Source: Marinobacter daepoensis DSM 16072
GTDB lineage: Bacteria; Pseudomonadota; Gammaproteobacteria; Pseudomonadales; Oleiphilaceae
Assembly: GCF_000421165.1 (NCBI RefSeq)
Contig: NZ_ATWI01000011.1
Span: 186,001-250,000 of the forward strand
DNA: 64,000 bases
Direction: 5' to 3'
Shown piece by piece: positions 17,281-26,518 of this stretch (position 1 is the stretch's first letter; each line of letters starts with the position of its first letter). The notes below the pieces were generated by a model. It was not told the DNA's origin. It searched no databases and worked only from the letters and a program-made list of their open reading frames with translations. The position numbers were made by a program, and so were the translations under genes.

Positions 17281-18015
17281 ATGCACTGGATTCTTCTAAG
17301 AGGTCTGACGCGGGAGCAGGCCCATTGGGGTGATTTTCCGGAGTTGCTTCGTTCGGCTTTTCCTGAACATCAGTTCCACACCGTAGACCTTCCGGGAACC
17401 GGCACGCTGTTTCGGGATGATTCGCCGGGTTCAATCCCGGAGATTCGTCGGCGTGTATGTGATCAGGTAAAACACATTCCCCGCCCCTTCAGCCTGCTGG
17501 CCTTATCCATGGGCGGCATGGTCGCGCTGGACTGGGCTCAGCACGCTGCACCGGGCGAGCTGCAGCATCTGGTCCTGATCAATTCCAGCTCCGGATTCAG
17601 TCCGTTCTGGAAACGCATGCGCCCCATGGCCTGGCCAAACCTCGTTCGCCTGTTGGCTCGCCGGGAGTTGTTCCATCGTGAGCGGGACATTTTACGCCTG
17701 ACCTCTAACCGGGAAGTGCCGTTGGCGCTCAGCAAGTCCTGGTACAGCATTCAGCGTCAACGGCCTGTCAGCTATCGCACTGCTGCGAGCCAGCTGCGGG
17801 CGGCGGCCAGGTACCGGCCGCAGGAGCGTCGCCCGATGCCCGATGCTTTATTGCTTGCCAGCAAAGGGGACCGGATTGTGCACTGGGGGTGCAGTGCCGA
17901 GCTGGAACAACGTTGGTGCTGGACGCTACGCTTACATCCGGATGCCGGGCACGATTTACCGCTGGATGAGCCTGACTGGGTGGTACGGCAAATAGCGGCC
18001 TGGCTACCTCAGTGA
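17281..18015 (+). CDS. Alpha/beta hydrolase, BioH-like
   Basis: 244 residues. The catalytic Ser76 lies in L-S-M-G-G-M. The probable Asp is in S-K-G-D-R-I-V near 198 and the His in D-A-G-H-D-L-P-L-D near 226. The shape resembles BioH/MhpC-type esterases, but the short N-terminus (W-I-L-L-R-G-L-T) lacks the usual H-G-W oxyanion signature. No biotin genes are nearby, so the function stays open. It follows the M14 peptidase gene by 4 bases and is probably co-translated with it. Confidence 0.82.
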   Translation: MHWILLRGLTREQAHWGDFPELLRSAFPEHQFHTVDLPGTGTLFRDDSPGSIPEIRRRVCDQVKHIPRPFSLLALSMGGMVALDWAQHAAPGELQHLVLINSSSGFSPFWKRMRPMAWPNLVRLLARRELFHRERDILRLTSNREVPLALSKSWYSIQRQRPVSYRTAASQLRAAARYRPQERRPMPDALLLASKGDRIVHWGCSAELEQRWCWTLRLHPDAGHDLPLDEPDWVVRQIAAWLPQ

Positions 18016-18096
18016 CCAATGGTTTCTTGACGCAACTGTTTTTTGCCGTCACTCTCCAAAGCGTGAATTCATTCTGCAAACGGAGCCAATAACAAG

Positions 18097-18714
18097 ATGA
18101 AACTCTTCGAAACCCAGACTGCCCCCAATCCCCGCCGAGTGCGCATGTTCCTGGCCGAAAAGGGGCTGCTGGAACGGGTTGAACTGGTTCAGGTGGATAT
18201 CCAGAAAGGTGAGAACCTGTCCCCGGACTATGTTGCTCGAAATCCGATGAAGAAAGTCCCTGTGCTGGAACTCGACGACGGGACCTGCATCGCCGAAACC
18301 ATGGCGATTTGCCGGTATTTTGAGGAAAGCTACCCGGATACGCCGAAGCTGCTCGGAGAAACGCCTTTGGAAAAGGCGCTGGTGGAACAATGGCTGCGCT
18401 GGATCGAGTTCTATTTCATGATGCCTACGGGCATGTGCTTTCAGCACACCACAGGCTACTTCAAGGACAGGATGAACCCCATCAGGGAATGGGGGGAGGA
18501 GTGTGGTCTGGGGGTCGAGAAGTTCATGCATTTTCTCAATAAGCAGCTTGAAGACCGGGAATACCTGTGTTGTGGCAAGTTCACGGCGGCGGATATCAAT
18601 GCGTTTACTACCGTGGCGTTCGCGCGGGTGGTCAATATCCGCATCAAGCCAGAACAGGAGCATCTCCAGGCCTGGTACGATAGGGTCAAGGCTCGGACTT
18701 CGGCGCAGGCGTAG
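18097..18714 (+). CDS. Glutathione S-transferase family protein
   Basis: 205 residues. The N-terminal domain has T-A-P-N-P-R-R-V-R-M-F-L-A-E-K-G and the cis-Pro segment K-V-P-V-L-E-L with E-T-M-A-I-C-R-Y-F for glutathione binding. The C-terminal helical domain carries the T-A-A-D-I-N-A hydrophobic staple. The arrangement resembles bacterial theta/nu-like GSTs. It is monocistronic in appearance, with a TGCCGG/CCGGCA hairpin at 18719-18740 after the stop. Confidence 0.88.
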   Translation: MKLFETQTAPNPRRVRMFLAEKGLLERVELVQVDIQKGENLSPDYVARNPMKKVPVLELDDGTCIAETMAICRYFEESYPDTPKLLGETPLEKALVEQWLRWIEFYFMMPTGMCFQHTTGYFKDRMNPIREWGEECGLGVEKFMHFLNKQLEDREYLCCGKFTAADINAFTTVAFARVVNIRIKPEQEHLQAWYDRVKARTSAQA

Positions 18715-18825
18715 TATTTGCCGGGATCTTGAATCCGGCAGGCTGTTAGTATGAGGTAACTGACACGCCTCCGGAGACTACTCTGGGGCGTGTCGCGCCA
18801 GCCATTTGTTATAAAGGACCTTAGA

Positions 18826-19437
18826 ATGAATTCCCGCGCCAATCTGGAATGCGCGATTGCCGCCATCGACCGGGCGAATCAGGCCGACCCGAACCGGGAA
18901 CAGGTTGACCATGAATACCTGCCTCGAGAGTACGCATACAGCCTTCATATGACCCGGTGGTTGTTTGAGCTGGAGCCGAAACCTTCAGCGCGGATGCAGA
19001 TAGCTTGCCGCGCTCAGCACCTTGAGCGCTGGACCATGCCGAGGAGTGACTATGGTGAGGGACGCAAGAACTACTATCTGTGGCGTCAGGCCTGCGGCCT
19101 CATGCATGGCCGCCGGGCGGCCGGGATCATGTCTGAGTGTGGCTATTCACCGGAGGAGTGTGAACGGGTTGAGACTATCCTGACCAAGCGTAACCTGCGG
19201 GACGACGAAGAGACCCAGTTGCTGGAGGACGTTGCCTGCATGGTATTTCTGGAGCGCTATTTCGCTCAGTTTTTTGACGATAACCCGGAGTACGATAAAG
19301 AAAAATGGCTGCGCATCGTACGTCGGACCTGGGGAAAGATGACGCCCCGGGGACACAGTGCGGCTCTGAAACTGGCGGGAGGCATGCCAGCTCACCTGCA
19401 GGCCTTGTTGCAGGAGGCGTTGGCTGGCGAGTCGTAG
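18826..19437 (+). CDS. DUF4202 protein
   Basis: 203 residues of the DUF4202 family, function unknown. Repeated charged and aromatic motifs include E-H/Q-V-D-H-E-Y-L-P-R-E-Y, R-A-Q-H-L-E-R-W and D-V-A-C-M-V-F-L-E. Clustered His, Asp and Glu suggest a helical HD-like fold, but that is inference. The ATG at 18826 follows AAGGA by about 7 bases; a GTG at 18790 lies inside an upstream hairpin. The 5' leader can form a stem of GACACGCC with GGCGTGTC (18762-18794). Confidence 0.85.
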   Translation: MNSRANLECAIAAIDRANQADPNREQVDHEYLPREYAYSLHMTRWLFELEPKPSARMQIACRAQHLERWTMPRSDYGEGRKNYYLWRQACGLMHGRRAAGIMSECGYSPEECERVETILTKRNLRDDEETQLLEDVACMVFLERYFAQFFDDNPEYDKEKWLRIVRRTWGKMTPRGHSAALKLAGGMPAHLQALLQEALAGES

Positions 19438-19467
19438 CCCTTGTGGCGAAGGGCTGCTTGTTGAGGA

Positions 19468-19482
19468 TGATATGCGTTATCA
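19468..19482. promoter_or_regulatory. Candidate Fur box upstream of DUF2218 gene
   Basis: TGATATG-C-GTTATCA matches the 7-1-7 Fur pattern TGATAAT-N-ATTATCA at 11 of 14 positions, with both outer pentamers perfect. It lies 66 bases before the DUF2218 start. Confidence 0.5.
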
Positions 19483-19547
19483 TTGATGGTCTTAGCGGAA
19501 TACCGATACCGGTCTCTTCCATTTGATCCGAACTCAGGGAGCTTGAT

Positions 19548-19838
19548 GTGCCATCCATGAATGCGCAAGTCGCCACAACCAACCCCGCCCGCCTGATTAA
19601 CCGGCTCTGTAAGCACTTTCGTCACAAGATTGACGCGGAGTGGAACGAGGTGGAGGCGACGTTGAAGTTTCCGGCGGGGGAGTGCTACCTGGCCGCCGGA
19701 AGTGGGCTCTTACGGCTGGAGTGTCGGGCCTCGAACGAGACTGAGCTTGAGACTGTCGGGCAGATTGTGTCCTCTCACCTCATTCGTTTTTCGGGTGATG
19801 AGGTGGAGGAGGTCGCATGGCAGCCTGTGGCTGCCTGA
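19548..19838 (+). CDS. DUF2218 protein
   Basis: 96 residues of the DUF2218 family, small soluble proteins of unknown function. The family signature is N-R-L-C-K-H-F-R-H-K with a later G-E-C-Y-L and the final L-I-R-F-S-G-D-E. My recollection is that relatives often lie near siderophore-related genes, which fits the candidate Fur box upstream. The GTG at 19548 has AGGGAG 6 bases before it; an in-frame ATG at 19557 is 15 bases away and less likely. It converges on trpC with a 17-base gap. Confidence 0.85.
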   Translation: MPSMNAQVATTNPARLINRLCKHFRHKIDAEWNEVEATLKFPAGECYLAAGSGLLRLECRASNETELETVGQIVSSHLIRFSGDEVEEVAWQPVAA

Positions 19839-19855
19839 TCAGGCCGGTGAGGAAC

Positions 19856-20668
19856 TCAGCCAAACAACTCCTGTAGTTTCTCACCGGGCTCAGGTGCCCG
19901 CATGAAGGATTCGCCGACCAGAAAGCCGTAGATGCCGCGACCGGTCATGGCCGCTACATCGGTGCGGGTCATGATGCCGCTCTCGGTGATGGTCAGGCGG
20001 TCTGCACTGATGCGCTGATGCAGGTCAAAGGTGGTGTCGAGCGACACGTCGAAGTTGTGCAAGTTCCGGTTGTTGATGCCAACCAGAGGCGTGCTCAGCG
20101 TCAGAGCGTCGTTCAGCTCTTCACCGTCATGCACCTCCACCAGAACATCCAGCCCGATTTCATGGGCAATACCTTCCAGCTCCTGCATCTGATCTTTGGT
20201 CAGGCATGCGGCAATCAACAGAATGCAATCGGCTCCCAGGGCCCGGCTTTCATAAACCTGATAGGGTGCCACCATGAAGTCCTTACGGATCACCGGCAGG
20301 CTGCAGGCGGCCCGGGCGGCTTTCAGGTAGTCTTCATGGCCCTGGAAAAAGTCTCTGTCGGTCAGTACGGACAAGCAGGCAGCGCCGCCTTTCTCGTAGC
20401 TCTCGGCAATGCGCTCCGGTTCGAAGGGATCTCGCAGGATGCCTTTGCTGGGTGAGGCCTTTTTGATCTCGGCGATCACCGCTGGTTGTTTCGTTTCGAT
20501 GCGAGTGCGCAGGGCCTGGGCAAATCCTCGGGCAGGAGCTTGATCCCCCGCGATGGCTTTCAGGTCCGCAATAGAAACTCTGGGTTTCCGTTCGTCAATT
20601 TCTTCCCATTTCCGATCAACGATTTTTCGCAGGATAGTGGGAGTCTTGTCCAGATGTCGTTCAGTCAT
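19856..20668 (-). CDS. trpC: Indole-3-glycerol phosphate synthase
   Basis: Fourth tryptophan-pathway enzyme: ring closure of CdRP to indole-glycerol phosphate. 270 residues, monofunctional TIM barrel (no PRAI fusion). The catalytic block [14 protein letters not shown] is followed by L-T-D-R-D-F-F and later V-G-I-N-N-R-N-L and I-T-E-S-G-I. The start at 20668 (M-T-E-R-H-L-D) is chosen because homology begins there. It is the last gene of trpEGDC, 46 bases after trpD. Confidence 0.96.
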   Translation of the reverse strand: MTERHLDKTPTILRKIVDRKWEEIDERKPRVSIADLKAIAGDQAPARGFAQALRTRIETKQPAVIAEIKKASPSKGILRDPFEPERIAESYEKGGAACLSVLTDRDFFQGHEDYLKAARAACSLPVIRKDFMVAPYQVYESRALGADCILLIAACLTKDQMQELEGIAHEIGLDVLVEVHDGEELNDALTLSTPLVGINNRNLHNFDVSLDTTFDLHQRISADRLTITESGIMTRTDVAAMTGRGIYGFLVGESFMRAPEPGEKLQELFG

Positions 20669-20714
20669 ATCAGGCTCGTCAATCCTGGTTTGTGTCTTCC
20701 GGCATTCCCAGTGG

Positions 20715-21743
20715 TCAGAAACACTGAGAAAAATCAGCCAGCTCGGACATCTTGCCCGCAGCCAGCCCGGAGCCCATGGCGTCCAGCGCCATATCCACGC
20801 CTTCTTTGGCAGTCTTGGCCAATCCGGCCACATAAATGGCTGCGCCCGCGTTCAGGGCGATCATGTCCCGGGCTTTCTCTGTGACTTCATCGTGATCACG
20901 GCCGAAGGCCGCCCTGATCAATGCCAGGGATTCCTCAGAGGAGGCAACGGTCAGGCCAACCAGAGACTGACTCTTGATGCCCAGTGCCTCGGGTGTCAGC
21001 TCGTATTCGGTAATATTGCCATCCTTCAGTTCAGCGACGAGCGTATTCGAGGCGAGACTGATTTCGTCCAGGCCGTCTTTCGAGTGCACCACGAGAATGT
21101 GTTCGGCGCCCAGTCGTTGCAACACCTCGGCCATGGGGCGACACAGTTCCGGGGTAAATACCCCGATCAGCTGCCGAGTAACGCCTGCAGGGTTGGTCAT
21201 CGGCCCCAGGATGTTGAAGATGGTGCGACATCCGAGCTCGCGGCGAGGGCCGATGGCATGCTTCATGGCACCATGGTGGCCTGGGGCAAACATGAAGCCG
21301 ACGCCGATCTGCTCAACGCAGCGTGCGACTTCTTCGGGTTTCATGTTCAGATTGATCCCGGCCTTTTCGATCAGATCTGCGCTTCCGCTTTTGGACGAGA
21401 CTCCCCGGTTGCCATGTTTGGCGACAAACCCTCCGGCTGCAGCTACCACAAAGGAGGCTGCGGAGGAAACGTTGAACAGGTTGGCGCCGTCTCCGCCGGT
21501 GCCGACAATGTCCACCAGGGGGCTGGCGTGGATGGTCACGTTGGTGGCCAGCTCCCGCATGACTTCGGTGGCTCCGGTGATCTCATCAATGGTTTCGCTT
21601 TTCAGGCGCAGGCCCATCAGAAAGGCGCCAATCTGGGCATCGGTGGCCTCACCGTTCATCACGATGCGCATGACGTCTTTCATCTCGTCTCGGGACAGGT
21701 CCAGATTGGAGGCGATGCGGTTCAGTGCTTGTTTCATGTCCAT
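20715..21743 (-). CDS. trpD: Anthranilate phosphoribosyltransferase
   Basis: 342 residues; joins anthranilate to PRPP. The conserved PRPP loop G-T-G-G-D-G and N-V-S-S-A-A-S-F are present, along with K-H-G-N-R-G-V-S-S and [10 protein letters not shown]. It is a standalone protein, not fused to TrpG. It sits between trpG (15 bases upstream) and trpC in one operon. Confidence 0.97.
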   Translation of the reverse strand: MDMKQALNRIASNLDLSRDEMKDVMRIVMNGEATDAQIGAFLMGLRLKSETIDEITGATEVMRELATNVTIHASPLVDIVGTGGDGANLFNVSSAASFVVAAAGGFVAKHGNRGVSSKSGSADLIEKAGINLNMKPEEVARCVEQIGVGFMFAPGHHGAMKHAIGPRRELGCRTIFNILGPMTNPAGVTRQLIGVFTPELCRPMAEVLQRLGAEHILVVHSKDGLDEISLASNTLVAELKDGNITEYELTPEALGIKSQSLVGLTVASSEESLALIRAAFGRDHDEVTEKARDMIALNAGAAIYVAGLAKTAKEGVDMALDAMGSGLAAGKMSELADFSQCF

Positions 21744-21758
21744 GGAGGCGGCCTCTTG

Positions 21759-22337
21759 TTATGTTCTCAGGAAGTTACGCAGCAGTTCATGGCCTTGTTC
21801 GGTCATGATTGACTCGGGGTGAAACTGCACGCCTTCGATGGGAAGGGTTTTATGACGCACTCCCATGATTTCCTCAATGGAACCGTCGTCGTTGCGGGTC
21901 CACGCGGTGATTTCAAGGCATTCGGGCAGGGAGTTTTTATCAATGACCAAGCTGTGATAACGGGTGGCCTGTAACGGATTGTTCAGGCCCCGAAAGACGC
22001 CGACATCGTTATGGTAGACCGCAGATACTTTGCCGTGCATGACGTTGCCGGCGCGGATAATGCTCCCCCCGAATACTTGCCCGATCGACTGGTGGCCCAG
22101 GCAAATGCCCAGAATTGGCAGCTTGCCCGCAAAATGACGGATCGCGTCCATCGAAACGCCGGCCTCGTTGGGTGTGCATGGGCCGGGAGAGATTACCAGG
22201 CGCTCCGGGTTCAGCGCTTCAATCTGTTCAAGGGTGATCTCATCGTTCCGGTGAACCTGAACCTCGGCGCCCAGTTCGGCCAGATACTGCACCACGTTGT
22301 ATGTGAAGGAGTCGTAGTTATCGATCATCAGCAACAT
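21759..22337 (-). CDS. trpG: Anthranilate synthase glutaminase subunit
   Basis: 192 residues, class I glutamine amidotransferase giving ammonia to TrpE. The nucleophile Cys79 is in G-I-C-L-G-H-Q, and the His-Glu pair is in Q-F-H-P-E-S near 170. GGAGG lies 7 bases before the ATG. It follows trpE by 15 bases. Related bacteria also use TrpG-type subunits for p-aminobenzoate synthesis, which is possible but not shown here. Confidence 0.97.
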   Translation of the reverse strand: MLLMIDNYDSFTYNVVQYLAELGAEVQVHRNDEITLEQIEALNPERLVISPGPCTPNEAGVSMDAIRHFAGKLPILGICLGHQSIGQVFGGSIIRAGNVMHGKVSAVYHNDVGVFRGLNNPLQATRYHSLVIDKNSLPECLEITAWTRNDDGSIEEIMGVRHKTLPIEGVQFHPESIMTEQGHELLRNFLRT

Positions 22338-22352
22338 AAACGTTCCTCCGCC

Positions 22353-23840
22353 TCAGTGGTCGTAGTCGTTGTGGGTCATGGCTACGGCCTTGAAGATGGC
22401 CCGGCCTTTGTTCATGGTTTCTTTCCATTCAAGGCGGGGGATGGAGTCTGCAACTACGCCGGCACCTGCCTGAATGTGAAGGGTTTTGTCTTTGATGACC
22501 GCTGTGCGTATGGCAATGGCGGTGTCCATGTTGCCGTTAAAGGACAGGTAGCCGACCGCGCCACCATAGATGCCACGTTTGACCGGTTCCAGTTCGTCGA
22601 TGATTTCCATGGCACGGATTTTCGGGGCGCCGCTCAGAGTCCCGGCGGGCAACGTGGCGCGCAGGACGTCCAGGCAACTGGTGCCGTCTTTCAGTCGACC
22701 AGTGACGTTGGAGACGATGTGCATGACGTGGGAGTAACGCTCCACGATCATTTTATCGGTCAGCTTCACGGTACCGGTTTCTGAAACGCGGCCGGCATCA
22801 TTGCGCCCCAGATCAATGAGCATGAGGTGCTCTGCAATTTCCTTTGGGTCTGCCAGCAGTTCTTTTTCCAGCGCCCTGTCTTCGGCGTCGGTGGCACCGC
22901 GTTTGCGTGTGCCGGCGATGGGGCGCACGGTGACCTCTTTGTCTTCCACCCGGGCCAGAATTTCGGGAGAAGAGCCGACAATGTGAAAGTCGTCGAGATT
23001 CAGAAAGTACATGTAGGGCGAGGGGTTCAGCACCCTCAGTGAGCGGTACAGGTTCAGGGGCGGGGCTTCAAACGGGATCGACATGCGTTGGGATATTACC
23101 GTCTGCATGACGTCGCCATCCAGAACGTAGCCTTTGATCTTATCGACAGCGGCTTCGAACTTCTCCTGGGAGAATCCGGAAATAAAATCGCCCTCGTCCA
23201 CGACCTTTCCGCTCAGGTGCGCTGGCGTCCTGGGAGCGTTGGCGGTCTGGCGGTGCAGTTGGCGTTCCAGCTCATCAAGGCGGGTCTGCGCCTGCTCATA
23301 CGAACCACAACCTGACGGATCGACGTGGACAATCAGATGGAGCTTTCCGCGCAGGTTGTCGAACACCACAATTTCGTTGGAGACCATCAGCAGGATGTCA
23401 GGCGTGCCTATTTTGTCTGGTGGGCAGCTGTCACCCAGGCGTTTCTCAATGTAGCGTACGGTGTCGTAACCGAAGTAACCCACCAGGCCACCGTTAAAAC
23501 GGGGCAGTTCTGGTAAGTCCGGAGCCTTGAAGCGCTTTTGGTAATCGTCGACAAAGTCCAGAGGGTCTTCGGCATGGGCCTGTTCCACAACCTCGCCGTT
23601 GCGGCTGACCTCAATCTGGTGACCGAAGACTTTCAGCACTTCGTGGCTGGGCAGGCCAATAATGGAGTAGCGGCCCCATTTTTCGCCGCCTTGCACCGAC
23701 TCAAAGAGATAGGAGTAAGGCCCGCTGGCCAGTTTCAGATAGGTGCTGAGAGGCGTGTCCAGATCGGCAAGGACTTCGCGGTAGACAGGGATACGGTTAT
23801 AGCCAGCTGCAGCGAGCTCGCGGAATTGCTCGGGGGTCAT
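22353..23840 (-). CDS. trpE: Anthranilate synthase component I
   Basis: 495 residues; converts chorismate to anthranilate with TrpG. The N-terminal part contains the tryptophan feedback pocket ([12 protein letters not shown] near 37-48). The C-terminal chorismate-binding domain has [18 protein letters not shown] and G-T-L-S-G-A-P-K. It is the first gene of trpEGDC. A tryptophan-rich leader peptide sits 104 bases upstream, so transcription attenuation is likely in addition to feedback inhibition. Confidence 0.97.
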   Translation of the reverse strand: MTPEQFRELAAAGYNRIPVYREVLADLDTPLSTYLKLASGPYSYLFESVQGGEKWGRYSIIGLPSHEVLKVFGHQIEVSRNGEVVEQAHAEDPLDFVDDYQKRFKAPDLPELPRFNGGLVGYFGYDTVRYIEKRLGDSCPPDKIGTPDILLMVSNEIVVFDNLRGKLHLIVHVDPSGCGSYEQAQTRLDELERQLHRQTANAPRTPAHLSGKVVDEGDFISGFSQEKFEAAVDKIKGYVLDGDVMQTVISQRMSIPFEAPPLNLYRSLRVLNPSPYMYFLNLDDFHIVGSSPEILARVEDKEVTVRPIAGTRKRGATDAEDRALEKELLADPKEIAEHLMLIDLGRNDAGRVSETGTVKLTDKMIVERYSHVMHIVSNVTGRLKDGTSCLDVLRATLPAGTLSGAPKIRAMEIIDELEPVKRGIYGGAVGYLSFNGNMDTAIAIRTAVIKDKTLHIQAGAGVVADSIPRLEWKETMNKGRAIFKAVAMTHNDYDH

Positions 23841-23944
23841 GGTTCGGTTTCCTGAAATCTGATGTTCGTTGTGTCAGAACGGAATCTCACCGTTGTGACG
23901 AATGGTGTGGGCGCACAGGTATGCACTATGGGCCCTTGGCCTGC

Positions 23945-24025
23945 TCAGCCAGTGCGCCATCGCCACCATCGAGTTGCGCGGGTTGTGAGGATGCCTCGCG
24001 CTGCAATCAGATTCAGTCCCTGCAC
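23945..24025 (-). CDS. trpL: Tryptophan leader peptide upstream of trpE
   Basis: A 26-codon ORF starts at GTG (24025) with GGGAG about 9 bases upstream and ends T-R-W-W-R-W-R-T-G. Three Trp codons fall within four positions (23957-23968), much like the enterobacterial G-W-W-R-T-S. The segment overlapping the third Trp codon (23952-23958) is perfectly complementary to 23910-23916, and a second hairpin lies at 23873-23898. No clear T-run terminator follows, so the mechanism may not be the classic one. Pseudomonas trpE is known to be controlled by attenuation. Confidence 0.7.
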   Translation of the reverse strand: MQGLNLIAARGILTTRATRWWRWRTG

Positions 24026-24075
24026 GGCAGGAATCTCCCGAAAAGATGTGTTCACTTGAATACGTCCCTGTGAGA

Positions 24076-24765
24076 TTACAAAAGCTCGGCCAGCGAATCA
24101 ACAACGGCATCCGCGCCGAGGCTGTCCACCGAGCCACCAAAGTTGTATCCGTAGCGGACCGCCACACAGGGAATACCCGCTGCCAGAGAGGCGTTCACAT
24201 CGGCTGCGGAGTCGCCAATCATGACTGTTGTGCCACGAGTCCCTCCCAGCTGTTCCATGGCGTGCAGGAGGGGAGCGGGGTCCGGTTTTTTAACGGCCAG
24301 GGTGTCGCCGCCAACTGCGAGTTCAAACCAGTGGTCGAGCCCGGTCTGTTTCAGTAGTGGCTGGACGAACTGGTCGGGCTTGTTGGTCACCACAGCCAGT
24401 CGACAGCCGAGTGCTTTCAGGTGCCCGAGGCATTCGGTTACGCCCTCGAAAACGACGGAATGCCTGCCGTTGAGCTGGCCGTAGGCGTGATAGAAAATGG
24501 TCAGCGCATCGTGGAAAAGCGCATCGTCCTTTGCTCGGGCGGGTTCCCAGTCTGTCTTTCCGGCCAGGGCTCTGCGAACCAGAATCCCGGCGCCATTGCC
24601 TACCCAGTGACGGACCTTGTCCAGCCCTGCCGGGCTCCGGCCCAGATGTTCCAGCATCTGATCCACAGCGGCGGCCAGGTCTGGCGCGCTGTCCACCAGC
24701 GTGCCGTCCAGATCGAACAGAGCAACACCCGGCCAGCGGGCGTTGAACAGCCCTTTCAGGCTCAT
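24076..24765 (-). CDS. gph: Phosphoglycolate phosphatase
   Basis: 229 residues, HAD superfamily. The nucleophile motif [10 protein letters not shown] gives Asp18 and Asp20. The later V-V-T-N-K-P and I-G-D-S-A-A-D motifs complete the HAD core. It removes phosphate from 2-phosphoglycolate, a product of DNA-end repair. It overlaps rpe by 4 bases, and rpe-gph-trpE is the common order in pseudomonads and relatives. Confidence 0.93.
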   Translation of the reverse strand: MSLKGLFNARWPGVALFDLDGTLVDSAPDLAAAVDQMLEHLGRSPAGLDKVRHWVGNGAGILVRRALAGKTDWEPARAKDDALFHDALTIFYHAYGQLNGRHSVVFEGVTECLGHLKALGCRLAVVTNKPDQFVQPLLKQTGLDHWFELAVGGDTLAVKKPDPAPLLHAMEQLGGTRGTTVMIGDSAADVNASLAAGIPCVAVRYGYNFGGSVDSLGADAVVDSLAELL

Positions 24766-25448
24766 CCGCCGATCACCTTGCGGGCCCGATCAAGTTCCTC
24801 GCGCATGGTGTCGATGGTGGCTTTGTAATCCGGGGTGTTGAAGATGGCCGAGCCGGCGACGAAGGTATCCGCACCTGCTTCCGCGATTTCCCGGATGTTG
24901 TCGGTTTTCACGCCACCGTCGATTTCAAGCCGGATGTTGAAATTGCTGGCATCAATTTTACGGCGGGCTTCTTTGAGCTTGTCCAGCGTTCCGGGGATGA
25001 ACTTCTGGCCGCCGAAGCCGGGGTTAACGGACATCAACAGGACCATATCGAGCTTGTCCATGACGTAATCCATGTAGGACAGAGGCGTGGCTGGGTTGAA
25101 TACCAGTCCTGCCTTGCAGCCTCCGTCCCGGATCAACTGGAGGGATCGGTCGATGTGGCTGCTTGCTTCCGGGTGAAAGGTGATGTAGCTGGCCCCGGCG
25201 TCGATGAACATACGAATCAGGTCGTCGACCGGAGAAACCATCAGGTGCACATCGATAGGCGCGGTAACACCGTGTTTGCGCAATGCTTCGCACACCATGG
25301 GGCCGATGGTCAGGTTAGGCACATAGTGATTGTCCATAACGTCGAAGTGAACAACATCGGCGCCTGCCGCCAGGACAGTATCGACTTCCTCACCCAGACG
25401 GGCAAAATCAGCGGAGAGGATGGATGGGGCAATCAGATATGGGTTCAT
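24762..25448 (-). CDS. rpe: Ribulose-phosphate 3-epimerase
   Basis: 228 residues, TIM-barrel metal enzyme of the pentose phosphate pathway. The start [10 protein letters not shown], the metal-binding [12 protein letters not shown] and H-L-M-V, and the final E-I-D-G-G-V-K segments are all present. It heads the rpe-gph unit. Its 3' end overlaps gph by 4 bases. Confidence 0.97.
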   Translation of the reverse strand: MNPYLIAPSILSADFARLGEEVDTVLAAGADVVHFDVMDNHYVPNLTIGPMVCEALRKHGVTAPIDVHLMVSPVDDLIRMFIDAGASYITFHPEASSHIDRSLQLIRDGGCKAGLVFNPATPLSYMDYVMDKLDMVLLMSVNPGFGGQKFIPGTLDKLKEARRKIDASNFNIRLEIDGGVKTDNIREIAEAGADTFVAGSAIFNTPDYKATIDTMREELDRARKVIGG

Positions 25449-25543
25449 CGGAACTCTCTCGGTTGGGTCAGTTATCAGCTGTCTTGCATTGCTGCTAGTC
25501 TATCAGTTTGCCGAGGATTTTCGCAGCGGGATGGGAATGTAGT

Positions 25544-26497
25544 GTGACAGTGTTTCAGATAGGGCGGCGATTTTGTCTGTGGGGCCTGAGCGGCTGGATG
25601 ATGGTTGTTCAGGCTCAACCCTCAGATCCGGCGCTTGGCGAGTCTTCGGTCACGTCGGCGGCGAGGATGCCGCGAGCGGCGGTGTTAAGCGGGTTGGGCG
25701 AGCAGGCGTTGGCACAGCGTTACCCGGAGCAGGCGGTATGGCTGGATCTTGGGGACGAAGGCAGGGCTCTGGGATTGTTGATGCCAGAGCAGCGTTTCCC
25801 GGGTGCGGGGGCCTTGCTGGTGCTGGCCGATGAAGGTCAAACCGCTGATGCGGGGGTGCTGGGGCCGCTCCGGCTGGCTCTTGCGGAACGGGGCATTGCC
25901 GTTATGACGGTTGGTCTTCGGCTTCCTCCGGAGTCGGTCCAGCGTTCTCGTCTGGTGCACGATGGAGCGGAAGAGCGGAAGGCGTCGGGTGTTGCGGGCC
26001 GTGATGATGTGCCGGCTGCGGATGCTGTCATGATCGATGTCGAGGCCGGTTCACCGCAGGAAAACGCGGTATCCGATTTTCGTGACTCCGTCCGGGCCCG
26101 GCTGAATGCCGGGTTCGAGGCACTTTTGAACGAGGGATATGAACGCCCGGGTGTCATTGGGCTGGGCTGGTCTGCCGATTATGTAACGGAGTGGGCCGGG
26201 ACGGCATCTCCGGTCGCGGCAGTCATCTGGCTGGCACCCCGGTTTCCTGCGCAGTATCGCGCCCCGTTATCGTCGTTTCGGACCTCAGGGGTGGCGGGCG
26301 GTGAAGGCTGGGCAGTGCTTGACCTGCACGGTTCGGAGGGGCGCGCAGGCGAGGCCGGCCGGGCCAGGGCGTCGGCGCTCGGCAGGGCGGGGGTAACAGG
26401 ATACCAGCGTCAGGGCATTGTGCTTGGACAGCCGCCCCAGGCTCAGGATGCGGCCCGGATTGCCAGCAGAATCAGCGCCTGGTTCCGGAATCAGTGA
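25544..26497 (+). CDS. DUF3530 family alpha/beta hydrolase-like secreted protein
   Basis: About 317 residues, DUF3530 family. After a signal-like stretch (R-R-F-C-L-W-G-L-S-G-W-M-M-V-V-Q-A-Q) come the family marks L-L-M-P-E-Q-R-F-P-G-A-G-A-L-L-V-L and V-I-G-L-G-W-S-A-D-Y. The usual G-x-S-x-G elbow reads G-L-G-W-S-A-D, so catalysis is uncertain. The start is ambiguous: the GTG at 25544 is chosen for its ribosome site (GGGA 8 bases before) and because it puts the hydrophobic stretch at the N-terminus. Function unknown. It diverges from rpe. Confidence 0.75.
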   Translation: MTVFQIGRRFCLWGLSGWMMVVQAQPSDPALGESSVTSAARMPRAAVLSGLGEQALAQRYPEQAVWLDLGDEGRALGLLMPEQRFPGAGALLVLADEGQTADAGVLGPLRLALAERGIAVMTVGLRLPPESVQRSRLVHDGAEERKASGVAGRDDVPAADAVMIDVEAGSPQENAVSDFRDSVRARLNAGFEALLNEGYERPGVIGLGWSADYVTEWAGTASPVAAVIWLAPRFPAQYRAPLSSFRTSGVAGGEGWAVLDLHGSEGRAGEAGRARASALGRAGVTGYQRQGIVLGQPPQAQDAARIASRISAWFRNQ

Positions 26498-26518
26498 CCA
26501 GTCTCGTCCTCCCCGGGG

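Noticed and set aside
20553..21812. 419-codon plus-strand frame across trpC and trpD
   Set aside because: Covers the middle of two certain genes on the other strand and has no recognisable protein features.
23874..24167. 97-codon minus-strand frame over the trpE leader
   Set aside because: A different frame from the leader peptide, with one Trp codon and no homology; the R-W-W-R-W frame is the better reading.
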